Below, piece by piece: positions 1-13,605 of a DNA stretch of 18,341 nt. The DNA comes from Candidatus Muproteobacteria bacterium RIFCSPHIGHO2_01_FULL_65_16 (lineage in GTDB: Bacteria > Pseudomonadota > Gammaproteobacteria > Acidiferrobacterales > Sulfurifustaceae). A program made the position numbers and the translations under genes. The notes under the pieces are model-generated. The model ran no database searches. It was not told the DNA's origin and saw nothing but the letters and a program-made list of their open reading frames with translations. Positions within the stretch are counted from its first letter, which is position 1; each line of letters starts with the position of its first letter. Where the stretch lies: the NCBI GenBank assembly GCA_001785175.1, contig MFSY01000050.1, positions 882 through 19,222 of the forward strand, read 5' to 3'.

Positions 1-1105
<1,105 letters not shown>

Positions 1106-1196
1106 ATTTACCTCGTTAAAAAGCCGATCAATAGTCCAATTACTATTATTATATTCGCATTCTCCTATGGCGCCGGCGGCGGCACAACTACGGCCA
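1106..1196 (-). promoter_or_regulatory. AT-rich leader upstream of ftsH with a TATAAT box
   Basis: This stretch between the hairpin cassette and ftsH is much more AT-rich than its surroundings. On the minus strand it contains a perfect TATAAT (about 1152-1147) but nothing resembling TTGACA 16-18 nt upstream, where the sequence is GC-rich. It may be a weak or activator-dependent promoter that uncouples ftsH from rlmE, or simply an AT-rich 5' UTR. Only the -10 match is seen directly; promoter function is inference. Confidence 0.3.
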
Positions 1197-1359
1197 GCAG
1201 GCTGCTGAAAAACTCGTTTTTCAGCAGCCTGCGGTGCGGTCGAGGGACCGACCGCCATTTTTCAAACACCCAAGTGTTTGAAAAATGAAGCAAGGCAAAA
1301 ATGACATTTTTGCCTTGCGCGGCTGAAAAAGTCCCGGATGGACTTTTTCAGCAACCTGC
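1197..1359. repeat. 163-bp palindromic cassette of five consecutive hairpins (MITE-like)
   Basis: Five stem-loops lie end to end. A: 1197-1213 with 1216-1232, 17 bp perfect. B: 1236-1242 with 1249-1255, 7 bp. C: 1257-1269 with 1274-1286, 13 bp perfect, loop ccaa. D: 1290-1303 with 1305-1318, 14 bp perfect. E: 1322-1334 with 1340-1352, 13 bp perfect. The outer ends are imperfect inverted repeats of one another (GCAGGCTGCTGAAAAAC on the left, GCAGGTTGCTGAAAAAG read from the right), which is what a MITE looks like. There is no room for a transposase. It lies 7 bases from the rlmE stop and separates rlmE from ftsH. The hairpins have A/T-rich arms and could terminate or process transcripts in either direction. 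Confidence 0.85.
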
Positions 1360-1365
1360 AACCTG

Positions 1366-1989
1366 CTATTCGCCGTCCTTAAATCCCTTGCCCAGCAGGT
1401 AGATCTCGCGGCTCTCGGGACGCGAGGCCTTGGGCTTGCGCGTCAGAAGCTTGGCGAAGCGCCGCTGCATCTCTCGACGCAGCGCCTCAAACCCTTCACC
1501 CTGAAAGGCCTTTAGCAGCAGGTTTCCTCCCGGACATAGAGTTTTGGCGGCGAAATCCAGGGCAAGTTCCGCGAGTTCCTGGCTGCGCGCCTGGTCGGCG
1601 GCCGCGATACCGGTAATATTGGGGGCCATGTCCGAGATTACAAGATCGGCCTTCCGACCGTGCAGGCGCTCCAGCATCAAGTCTAGCATCGGGCCCTGGG
1701 TGAAATCGCCCTGAATGAAATCAACCCCTTGCAGTGGTTCAAGCGGCAGCATGTCAACCGCCAGCACGTAGCCGGCCGGGCCGACGCGCCCGGCGGCGTA
1801 CTGGGACCAGCCGCCCGGGGCGGCGCCCAGGTCCACGACCGTCATCCCGGGACGGAACAGGCGGTCGCGCTCGTCAATCTCCTTGAGCTTGAAGACCGCG
1901 CGCGAGCGCGCGCCGTGCTTGCGCGCGCGCCGGACGAACTCGTCGGTGACATGGCGCTGTAGCCAGCGGTCACTGCTTTTGGAACGCAT
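1366..1989 (-). CDS. rlmE: 23S rRNA (uridine-2'-O)-methyltransferase RlmE (FtsJ/RrmJ)
   Basis: RlmE methylates the 2'-O of U2552 in the A loop of 23S rRNA using S-adenosylmethionine and is needed for efficient 50S assembly; in E. coli it is a heat-shock gene. The 207-residue product has the usual length (E. coli 209). It carries the SAM-binding motif VVDLGAAPGGWSQY around residues 51-64, the acidic motif SDMAPN around 119-124, and LLLKAFQGEGFE with the catalytic lysine near 160. The ATG at 1989 gives the canonical N-terminus (SSDRWLQRHVTDEFV). No clear Shine-Dalgarno is present because a heptamer repeat runs to the base before the start. The stop is TAG, directly followed by CAGGTTG of the downstream hairpin cassette. 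greA lies 81 nt upstream. The yhbY gene that often sits next to rlmE is absent here. Confidence 0.97.
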   Translation of the reverse strand: MRSKSSDRWLQRHVTDEFVRRARKHGARSRAVFKLKEIDERDRLFRPGMTVVDLGAAPGGWSQYAAGRVGPAGYVLAVDMLPLEPLQGVDFIQGDFTQGPMLDLMLERLHGRKADLVISDMAPNITGIAAADQARSQELAELALDFAAKTLCPGGNLLLKAFQGEGFEALRREMQRRFAKLLTRKPKASRPESREIYLLGKGFKDGE

Positions 1990-2075
1990 AGCTTCAAGCC
2001 ACAGGCTTCAAGCTACAAGCCAACGGCGGCAAGACCCAGAGCTTGCAGCTTGCAGCTTGACGCTTGAAGCTCAAA
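1990..2075. repeat. Heptamer repeat, facing inverted arms (rlmE/greA gap)
   Basis: Left arm 1990-2021 reads as 7-nt units AGCTTCA, AGCCACA, GGCTTCA, AGCTACA, AGCC. Right arm 2041-2075 reads GCTTGCA, GCTTGCA, GCTTGAC, GCTTGAA, GCTCAAA. The arms are near reverse complements and can form a long imperfect stem around a loop of about 19 nt. The array fills the whole gap: it abuts the ATG of rlmE and its last unit contains the TGA stop of greA. It belongs to the same family as the arrays at 5779, 9470, 10801 and 17848. Confidence 0.85.
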
Positions 2076-2543
2076 CGTAACGAATTTCGAGGATTTCGTA
2101 CGAGCGCACTCCGCCCGGGACCTGGACCTCGACCACGTCGCCCTGCTCCTTGCCGATCAGGGCGCGGGCGATGGGGGAGCTTATCGAGATCTTGCCGGCG
2201 CCGATGTCGGCCTCGTAGTCGCCGACGATCTGATAGGTCACTTCCTTGCCGCCGTGCTCGTCCATGAGACTCAGGGTCGCGCCGAACACCACGCGCCCGT
2301 TGGCGTTCACGGCCTGCGGATCAATGATCTGGGCCGAGGCGACCCGCATTTCGAGCTCGGCGATGCGGCCCTCGACGAAGCCCTGCTGCTCCTTGGCGGC
2401 GTGGTACTCGGCGTTCTCGGAGATGTCGCCGTGCGAGCGCGCCTCGGCGATCGCCTGGATGATGCGCGGGCGTTCGACCGTCTTCAGCCGCTGCAATTCC
2501 AGCTTGAGCTTTTCCGCGCCGGCGGCGGTGATGGGAGTCTTTT

Positions 2544-2547
<4 letters not shown>
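2071..2547 (-). CDS. greA: Transcription elongation factor GreA
   Basis: GreA enters the secondary channel of RNA polymerase and stimulates cleavage of backtracked RNA. The product has exactly the usual 158 residues. The N-terminal coiled coil (about 1-75) has the acidic tip [13 protein letters not shown] with Asp41 and Glu44, which position the second metal ion; the C-terminal half is the FKBP-like domain ([13 protein letters not shown] near 124-136). The ATG overlaps the carB stop as ATGA, and GGGAG lies 8 nt upstream inside carB, so greA is translationally coupled to carB. This carA-carB-greA linkage is common in gammaproteobacteria. The TGA stop falls in the first heptamer of the downstream repeat. 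Confidence 0.98.
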
Positions 2548-5771
<3,224 letters not shown>

Positions 5772-5815
5772 TTACTTCAGTAGCAAGTAGCAAGTTTCAA
5801 GTAGCAAGTGGCTGG

Positions 5816-7000
<1,185 letters not shown>

Positions 7001-7036
7001 CGGCGGTTTCCTCTAAAACCAGTCAGGCGGACATAC

Positions 7037-7071
7037 AAAAGCGGGAGAGGCTCGAGGCATCTCCCGCTTTT
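7037..7071 (-). terminator. Strong 12-bp hairpin in the carA leader (attenuator or terminator)
   Basis: AAAAGCGGGAGA (7037-7048) pairs perfectly with TCTCCCGCTTTT (7060-7071) around an 11-nt loop, with short T tracts on both sides, so it resembles a bidirectional intrinsic terminator. On the minus strand it sits 37 nt upstream of the carA start and about 35 nt after the predicted transcription start, which would make it a leader attenuator. It could instead only terminate transcripts from the transglycosylase gene that ends at 7173. The T tract is only four bases, so termination may be partial. Confidence 0.7.
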
Positions 7072-7113
7072 ATTAAGAATCCAGGGCAAAACACGGCTTC
7101 TGGCTAGATGCGA

Positions 7114-7142
7114 ATCTTACGTCACCCCCGGCGCAAAATCAA
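7114..7142 (-). promoter_or_regulatory. Predicted sigma-70 promoter for carAB-greA
   Basis: On the minus strand TTGATT (7142-7137) and TAAGAT (7119-7114) are separated by exactly 17 nt. Transcription would start near 7107 and give a leader of about 107 nt before the carA GTG. It lies in the gap between the transglycosylase stop and carA, where a promoter for carbamoyl phosphate synthesis is expected. Confidence 0.6.
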
Positions 7143-7172
7143 CGCGCCCGCCGTGAATCCGCGGCCCGGCCT

Positions 7173-8414
7173 TCAGTCCGCGCGCGCGACGTACTGCCGG
7201 CGGGCGTTGACGACCTTGACCAGATATTGCCGGGTCTCCTCGTACGGCAGGCCGGCGCGCAGCTTTTCATAGACTCCGGGGGGCTGCATGCGGTTGATCG
7301 CGTTCACCGCCTCGGCCCGGTCCCGGGAGAACACGCGCAGCACGTTGCTCGGACCGGTGTTATAGGCCGAGATCACGCAGTACTCCCGGGCCACGGGGCT
7401 GCCGACGCGCTCGAGCCGGTTGTAGGTCAACACGTTCAGATAGGCCGTGCCGAGCTCGATGTTGTTTTCCGCGTCAAACAGGTACTGGCGCGTGGGAATG
7501 TCGTCGTCCCCCTTGGCGCGCCGGTAGGCCTCGCGCCCGCCGCTTCCGGGCACGAGCTGCATCAGGCCGTAGGCCGGGGCCGAGCTCACCGCGAACGGAT
7601 TGAAATTGCTCTCGGTCCTGATGATGGCGTACACCAGGCTCGGGCTGATCTGATACCGGCCGGCGTATTTGTTGACGAGCCCGCGATATTTCTCCGCCTG
7701 CCGGTCCTCGAAGTTGGCCACCAGGGGGAATTTCACGTACAGCGCGCTCTTCCGGCCGTCCTCCAGCTCCACGGCCCGGGTCGCGGCGCGGTTCTCGATC
7801 AGGTAGGCGGCGAAGCTCTCGGCCTCCGCGGGCATGCCGACGGGCTTGCCGTTCTGGTCCACGACCAGGCCGAATAGATACGGCTCCTTCGCGCTCGTGA
7901 GCGTCACGGCGCTGTCGCTGAAGAGATCCACCGCGCGCGGATCGTTGGGCGTGAGCAGCGTGGTGACGATGGCGTTGCCGAGGCTCAGGCGCGGGTCCTT
8001 CTCGTCCACCGTCTCGACCGTGACCTGGCCGGCGTCGAAGTCCACGATCGCGCGGCTCTTGTAGTTCTGGGTGTACTTAATATAGTGGGTGCGCGAGGGC
8101 AGCCGGATCTCCTTGCGGCCCCATTTTTTCCCGACATTCCCGCGCAGCAGCGACGTCAGGTTGTCGTAATCGCGCTTGACCGCGCGGATGTCCTGCACCA
8201 GCGCGTACGGATTCTGCGCGTAGACCTGCTTGCGACTCCTGAGCCCCTCCTTGAGCGCGCTCTTGGGGTCGCTCGCCTTCGCCACCGTGGTCAGGACGCG
8301 CGCGGTCGGGCTGGTGATGACGGCGAGCGTGCGGTCCACGGTCGAGAAAGCCCTGTCCGTCGTCTGGCATCCGGCCAGCGCCGCAGCCAGCGCCGCGATC
8401 AATGCCAGCTTCAT
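7173..8414 (-). CDS. MltC-type membrane-bound lytic murein transglycosylase (lipoprotein)
   Basis: Lytic transglycosylases cleave the MurNAc-GlcNAc bond of peptidoglycan to give 1,6-anhydro ends. The N-terminus is a lipoprotein signal (LALIAALAAALAGC, lipobox Cys16), followed by QT, consistent with an outer-membrane destination. Residues about 30-235 resemble the MltC N-terminal domain; about 245-400 form the SLT goose-lysozyme-like domain with the catalytic glutamate in IIRTESNFNP (Glu268), AYGLMQLVP at 281-289 and AYNTGP at 350-355. It is 413 residues against about 360 for E. coli MltC, the extra length being mostly N-terminal. ATG at 8414 has GGAGG 5 nt upstream. It sits between dapB and carA, which are usually adjacent in this group. 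Family is clear; orthology to E. coli mltC is not proven, so no symbol is given. Confidence 0.88.
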   Translation of the reverse strand: MKLALIAALAAALAGCQTTDRAFSTVDRTLAVITSPTARVLTTVAKASDPKSALKEGLRSRKQVYAQNPYALVQDIRAVKRDYDNLTSLLRGNVGKKWGRKEIRLPSRTHYIKYTQNYKSRAIVDFDAGQVTVETVDEKDPRLSLGNAIVTTLLTPNDPRAVDLFSDSAVTLTSAKEPYLFGLVVDQNGKPVGMPAEAESFAAYLIENRAATRAVELEDGRKSALYVKFPLVANFEDRQAEKYRGLVNKYAGRYQISPSLVYAIIRTESNFNPFAVSSAPAYGLMQLVPGSGGREAYRRAKGDDDIPTRQYLFDAENNIELGTAYLNVLTYNRLERVGSPVAREYCVISAYNTGPSNVLRVFSRDRAEAVNAINRMQPPGVYEKLRAGLPYEETRQYLVKVVNARRQYVARAD

Positions 8415-8474
8415 CCGTCCTCCAGGCGTCGCGCCCCTTAAGTTAAAGGATGCTCTAATTCATTATGATCATTC

Positions 8475-8550
8475 GACGCAAAGGCGCGAAGGCGCAAAGA
8501 AATATTGAATAATCAACAGAAAATCTTTGCGTTCTTTGCGTCTTTGCGTC
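8475..8550. repeat. CGCAAAG-type repeat, facing inverted arms (transglycosylase/dapB gap)
   Basis: Left arm 8475-8500 is built from about three GCGCAAAG-like octamers; right arm 8524-8550 is three CTTTGCGT-like units. The arms are almost perfect reverse complements of 26-27 nt around an AT-rich 23-nt loop, so a very long hairpin is possible. The layout matches the heptamer arrays of this window, but unit length (8-9) and sequence differ. The rest of this 178-nt gap (8415-8592) holds only an AT-rich segment with a CATAAT box (about 8468-8463, minus strand), which might be a weak promoter for the transglycosylase gene. Confidence 0.8.
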
Positions 8551-8592
8551 AAAAAATCATATAAATAAGATGTTCCTCAACTATTTACGCGT

Positions 8593-9657
<1,065 letters not shown>

Positions 9658-9658
<1 letters not shown>

Positions 9659-10794
9659 TAACCAAACATACCCTTGATCTTGTCCAGCCACGACGACTCG
9701 CGCGGGTTGTGGCGCGCGCCGCCGGCGCGCACCGAGGCCTCGAACTCTTTCAACAACTCCTTCTGCCGCTCGGTGAGATTGACCGGAGTCTCCACGCTGA
9801 CGCGACAGTAGAGTTCGCCCACGTGACCGGTGCGCACGTTCTTCACGCCCTTGCCGCGCAGGCGGAAGAGCTTCTCGCTCTGCGTGCCGGGCGGGACCTT
9901 GATGCTGGCGCGCCCGTCGAGCGTGGGGATTTCGAGCTCGCCGCCCTGGGCGGCGGTGGCGAAGCTTATCGGCATCTCGCAATAGAGATCGTCCTGCTCG
10001 CGCTTGAACAGCGGGTGGGGCTTGAGCCGCACCTGCACGTACAGATCCCCCGGCGGTCCGCCGCTCTCGCCCGCCTCACCCTCGCCGGCGAGCCTTATCT
10101 GGTCGCCCTCGTCCACGCCCGCGGGCACCTTCACCGACAGGGTCTTGGTGTGTTGCACGCGCCCTTCGCCGCGGCACGTCGGACACGGATCGGTGATCAC
10201 CTTGCCGCTGCCGTGACACGCCGGGCAGGTCTGCTGGATGGAGAAGAAACCCTGTTGCATGCGCACCTGGCCGTGGCCGCCGCAGGTGCGGCAGGGCGCG
10301 GGCGAAGTGCCGGGTTTGGCGCCGCTGCCGTGACAGGCCTCGCAGACGGCGAGCGTGGGGACGCGGATGCGCACCTCGGTGCCCTTGACCGCGTCCTCGA
10401 GCGCCAGCTCCAGACTGTAGCGCAGGTCGGCGCCGCGGAAGACCTGGGCGCCGCGCGCGCGCCCGGCGCCGAAGATATCGCCGAACACGTCACCGAAGAT
10501 GTCGGCGAAGCTCGCGCTGCCGGCGCCGGCGCCGTAGAAGCCGCCGGCCCCGGCGCCGGCCATGGACGGATCCACGCCGGCGTGGCCGAACTGGTCGTAG
10601 GCGGCGCGCTTCTGGGCGTCGGTCAGGATTTCGTAGGCCTCCTTGGCCTCCTTGAACTTGGCCTCGGCGGTCTTGTCGTCCGGGTTGCGGTCGGGATGAA
10701 GCTTCATCGCCAGCCGGCGGTAGGCCTTCTTGATCTCGGCCTCCGAGGCGTTGCGCGCCACGCCCAGGGTTTCGTAGTAGTCTTTTTTGGCCAT
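9658..10794 (-). CDS. dnaJ: Chaperone protein DnaJ (Hsp40)
   Basis: DnaJ delivers unfolded clients to DnaK and stimulates its ATPase. The 378-residue protein is a full type I DnaJ: J domain (1-70) with HPD at 33-35; a Gly/Phe-rich linker (about 75-120) including GDVFGDIFG; four zinc-binding repeats [24 protein letters not shown] and CPTCRGEG (about 150-215); then the substrate-binding and dimerisation domains. ATG at 10794 lacks an obvious Shine-Dalgarno (only GGG close by), because a heptamer array ends 6 nt away. The stop TAG is directly followed by CAAGC of another array. It follows dnaK in the same direction after 145 nt of repeat, with no recognisable promoter of its own, so it probably depends on read-through from dnaK. 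Confidence 0.98.
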
Positions 10795-10800
10795 AAACCC

Positions 10801-10948
10801 AGTAGCAAGTTACAAGTTATAAAGTCAGTTACAAGTAGCAAGTTTCAAGTAAGCAACAAAGACACAATAGTACTTGCCACTTGCCACTTGCTACTTGCAA
10901 CTTGCCACTTGCCACTTGCTACTTGCAACTTGCCACTTGCTACTTCTT
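10801..10948. repeat. Longest heptamer array, facing inverted arms (dnaJ/dnaK gap)
   Basis: Right arm: ten exact-period units from 10872 to 10941 (ACTTGCC, ACTTGCC, ACTTGCT, ACTTGCA, then the same four again, then ACTTGCC, ACTTGCT), plus a partial unit ACTTCTT. The higher-order period of 28 (CC-CC-CT-CA) shows that the array grew by duplicating four-unit blocks. Left arm 10801-10854: AGTAGCA, AGTTACA, AGTTATA, a 5-nt slip, AGTTACA, AGTAGCA, AGTTTCA, AGTAAGC. The arms are reverse complementary around about 17 nt. The array fills the dnaK-dnaJ gap and contains the dnaK stop codon. Confidence 0.92.
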
Positions 10949-12865
10949 TTTATTGTCCTTCACTTCCTCGAACTCGGCGTCCACGGCGTTGTCCTTGGTT
11001 TCGCCCTTTGCGCCCTCGGCGTCGGCCGTGGCGCCCGCGGCGGCCTGGGCCTGGGCGTATATCTGCTCGGCAAGCTTGTGCGAGGCCTCCATGAGCGCCT
11101 CGGTCTTCTTGCGAATCTCGTCCTTATCGTCGCTCCGCACCACCGCTTCCAGGTCCTTGATCGCGGCCTCGATCTTGTCCTTTTCGCCGGCGTCGAGCTT
11201 GTCGCCCTGCTCCTTCATCGTCTTGCGCACGCTGTGGATCATGCCGTCGGCGTGATTGCGCGCCTCGGCGAGCTCGCGCGCCTTGTGGTCTTCCTCGGCG
11301 TGCGCCTCGGCGTCCTTGACCATGCGCTCGATCTCGGCCTCGCTCAGACCCGAGCCGGCCTTGATCTCGATCTTGTTTTCCTTGCCCGTCGCCTTGTCCT
11401 TGGCCGACACGTGCAGGATACCGTTGGCGTCAATGTCGAACGCCACCTCGATCTGCGGCACGCCGCGCGGCGCGGGCGGGATGCCGGTGAGATCGAAGCG
11501 CCCGAGCGATTTGTTGCCGGCGGCCATCTCGCGCTCGCCCTGGAGCACGTGCACCGTGACCGCGCCCTGGCTGTCGTCGGCGGTCGAGAACACCTGCGCC
11601 GCCTTGGTCGGGATCGTGGTGTTCTTCTGGATCAGCTTGGTCATGACGCCGCCCATGGTCTCGATGCCGAGACTCAGGGGCGTGACGTCGAGCAGCAGCA
11701 CGTCCTTGACCTCGCCGCCGAGCACGCCGCCCTGGATCGCCGCGCCCACGGCCACGGCCTCGTCCGGGTTGACGTCCCGGCGCGGCTCGCGCCCGAAGAA
11801 GTCCTTGACCACCTGCTGCACCTTGGGCATGCGCGTCTGGCCGCCGACCAGGATCACGTCGGCGACGTCCGCGGCCTTGAGGCCGGCGTCCTTGAGCGCG
11901 ATCTTGCACGGCTCGATGGTCTTCTGGATCAGGTCCTCGACCAGGGATTCGAGCTTGGCGCGCGTCATCTTGATATTGAGGTGCTTGGGGCCGGAGGCGT
12001 CCGCCGTGACGTACGGCAGGTTGATCTCGGTCTGCTGGCTGGAGGACAGCTCGATCTTGGCCTTTTCCGCGGCGTCCTTCAGGCGCTGGAGCGCGAGCGG
12101 GTCCTTGTGCAGGTCTATGCCCTGGTCTTTTTTGAATTCGTCCGCGAGGTAGTCAATGATGCGCTTGTCGAAGTCCTCGCCGCCGAGGAACGTGTCGCCG
12201 TTCGTGGACAGCACCTCGAACTGGTGCTCCTTGTCCACCTCGGCGATCTCGATGATGGAGATGTCGAACGTGCCGCCGCCCAGGTCGTAGACCGCGATCT
12301 TGCGATCGCCCTCCTTCTTGTCCATGCCGAAGGCGAGCGCCGCGGCGGTCGGCTCGTTGATGATGCGCTTGACCTCGAGGCCGGCGATCTTGCCGGCGTC
12401 CTTGGTCGCCTGGCGCTGGGAGTCGTTGAAGTAGGCCGGCACCGTGATGACCGCCTCGGTCACCTCTTCGCCGAGGTAATCCTCAGCGGTCTTCTTCATC
12501 TTCTGCAGCACGCGCGCGGAGATCTCGGGCGGCGCCATCTGCTTGCCCCGGGCCTCGACCCAGGCGTCGCCGTTCTTCGCCTTGACGATCTTGTACGGCA
12601 CCATCTTGACGTCGCGCTGCACGACGTCGTCCGCGTACTTGCGCCCGATCAGACGCTTGACGGCGTACAGGGTGTTGGCCGGATTGGTGATCGCCTGGCG
12701 CTTGGCCGACTGGCCGACCAGGACCTCGTTGTCGTCGGCGTACGCGACCACTGACGGCGTGGTGCGGTCGCCCTCGCTGTTTTCAATGACGCGCGCCTTG
12801 TTCCCCTCCATGATCGCCACGCAGGAGTTGGTGGTGCCCAGGTCAATGCCGATAATCTTCGCCAT
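10940..12865 (-). CDS. dnaK: Chaperone protein DnaK (Hsp70)
   Basis: DnaK is the ATP-dependent Hsp70 that binds exposed hydrophobic segments and works with DnaJ and GrpE. The 641-residue product is full length (E. coli 638). The ATPase domain shows [10 protein letters not shown] at 7-16, [22 protein letters not shown] and [11 protein letters not shown]. The linker [15 protein letters not shown] leads to the substrate-binding domain and a helical lid ending in [10 protein letters not shown]. Residue Thr at NPEDNGDT-type position is present as [17 protein letters not shown] at 12865 has AGAGGA 7 nt upstream. A sigma-32 promoter lies just upstream (12933-12906). The stop TAG is formed by the first heptamer of the downstream array, after a lysine-rich tail slightly longer than usual. 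Confidence 0.99.
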   Translation of the reverse strand: MAKIIGIDLGTTNSCVAIMEGNKARVIENSEGDRTTPSVVAYADDNEVLVGQSAKRQAITNPANTLYAVKRLIGRKYADDVVQRDVKMVPYKIVKAKNGDAWVEARGKQMAPPEISARVLQKMKKTAEDYLGEEVTEAVITVPAYFNDSQRQATKDAGKIAGLEVKRIINEPTAAALAFGMDKKEGDRKIAVYDLGGGTFDISIIEIAEVDKEHQFEVLSTNGDTFLGGEDFDKRIIDYLADEFKKDQGIDLHKDPLALQRLKDAAEKAKIELSSSQQTEINLPYVTADASGPKHLNIKMTRAKLESLVEDLIQKTIEPCKIALKDAGLKAADVADVILVGGQTRMPKVQQVVKDFFGREPRRDVNPDEAVAVGAAIQGGVLGGEVKDVLLLDVTPLSLGIETMGGVMTKLIQKNTTIPTKAAQVFSTADDSQGAVTVHVLQGEREMAAGNKSLGRFDLTGIPPAPRGVPQIEVAFDIDANGILHVSAKDKATGKENKIEIKAGSGLSEAEIERMVKDAEAHAEEDHKARELAEARNHADGMIHSVRKTMKEQGDKLDAGEKDKIEAAIKDLEAVVRSDDKDEIRKKTEALMEASHKLAEQIYAQAQAAAGATADAEGAKGETKDNAVDAEFEEVKDNKKK

Positions 12866-12905
12866 CGCTATATCCTCTTGCTTTTCAGGTGTTTGTTGTT
12901 TTACG

Positions 12906-12933
12906 AGATGGGGCCGACGGGCGCTTTTTCAAG
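12906..12933 (-). promoter_or_regulatory. Sigma-32 (RpoH) promoter for dnaK
   Basis: On the minus strand CTTGAAA (12933-12927) and CCCCATCT (12913-12906) are separated by 13 nt, a full match to the E. coli sigma-32 consensus CTTGAAA-N13-CCCCATNT. The -35 box overlaps the TGA stop of grpE. The start would be near 12899, giving a dnaK leader of about 34 nt that includes the AGAGGA ribosome site. Confidence 0.85.
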
Positions 12934-13537
12934 GGGCCGCGGGCGGCCTTTCCGCGGCCTCCGCCGGGGCCCGCGCCACCACCACCATGGCCGGGCGCAG
13001 CACCCGGTCGTGCAGCAGGCAGCCCTTTTGCACCACGCTCACGACGTGGTTGGGCGCGACCTTCTCCGACTCCACCACGCTCACGGCCATGTGCCGGTCC
13101 GGGTCGAATTTCTCGCCCTGCGGATCAAGCATGGTCATGGAAAATTTCTGCAAGACGCTGTCCAGGAGCTTCAAGGTCAGTTCCAGGCCCTCGCGCATCT
13201 GTTGCGTCGCGGTCCCGCCGTCCGGCGCCGGCCCGGTTTTGTGCGCCTGTTCCAGGCTGTCGCGGACCGCGAGGATCTCGGAGGCAAAACGCTCCACGGC
13301 GTACTTGCGCGCGCCGGCCATATCCGTCTCGGCGCGCCGGCGGATATTTTCGGTTTCGGCCTTGGCGCGCAGGAACTTATCCAGATTCGCGGCGGCCTCG
13401 ACGCGCGCGGCATCGAGCTCGGCCTGGAGCCGCTTGATCTCGGGCTCCCGGTCCACGGGCGCGGCCGCCGCCGGTTGCCCCTGACCGGTGGCCGGGGCGG
13501 ACTGGTTTTCGGGCAGCGGTTCTTGTTTCTGATTCAT
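12929..13537 (-). CDS. grpE: Nucleotide exchange factor GrpE
   Basis: GrpE releases ADP from DnaK and acts as a thermosensor dimer. The open frame could begin at TTG 13570, but I chose ATG at 13537 (202 residues), because the sigma-32 promoter just upstream would start transcription near 13570 and the E. coli protein is 197 long. The N-terminal 25 residues are Gln/Pro/Ala-rich and likely disordered. A long coiled coil with KRLQAELDAARVEA follows, then the beta domain with the GrpE signature around FDPDRHMAVSVVES and HVVSVVQKGCLLHDRVLRPAMVVVA. No clear Shine-Dalgarno precedes the ATG. It sits between hrcA and dnaK as in the classical hrcA-grpE-dnaK-dnaJ order. Confidence 0.95.
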   Translation of the reverse strand: MNQKQEPLPENQSAPATGQGQPAAAAPVDREPEIKRLQAELDAARVEAAANLDKFLRAKAETENIRRRAETDMAGARKYAVERFASEILAVRDSLEQAHKTGPAPDGGTATQQMREGLELTLKLLDSVLQKFSMTMLDPQGEKFDPDRHMAVSVVESEKVAPNHVVSVVQKGCLLHDRVLRPAMVVVARAPAEAAERPPAAP

Positions 13538-13576
13538 TGTTGTTCGCAAACTACGGTCGGGTGAAAACAACCGGAT

Positions 13577-13605
13577 TCATGGGGCTAGCCGCCCCGGCTT
13601 TCAAG
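13577..13605 (-). promoter_or_regulatory. Sigma-32 (RpoH) promoter for grpE
   Basis: On the minus strand CTTGAAA (13605-13599) and CCCCATGA (13584-13577) are 14 nt apart; the -35 is perfect and the -10 misses only the final T of CCCCATNT. The hrcA stop codon TAG forms the last three bases of the spacer, so the promoter begins inside hrcA. The predicted start near 13570 gives grpE a leader of about 33 nt. Confidence 0.8.

Noticed and set aside
10801..10948. Could the tandem array be a CRISPR
   Set aside because: Units are 7 nt with no spacers and the two arms are mirror images; no cas genes nearby.
10874..12754. 626-residue plus-strand frame opposite dnaK starting with a PLATC-type repeat
   Set aside because: Its first residues are simply the translated heptamer array and the rest is antisense to dnaK. 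No domain is recognisable.
13538..13570. TTG-initiated extension of grpE
   Set aside because: The TTG at 13570 coincides with the predicted transcription start of the sigma-32 promoter, and the ATG at 13537 gives a normal-length protein.
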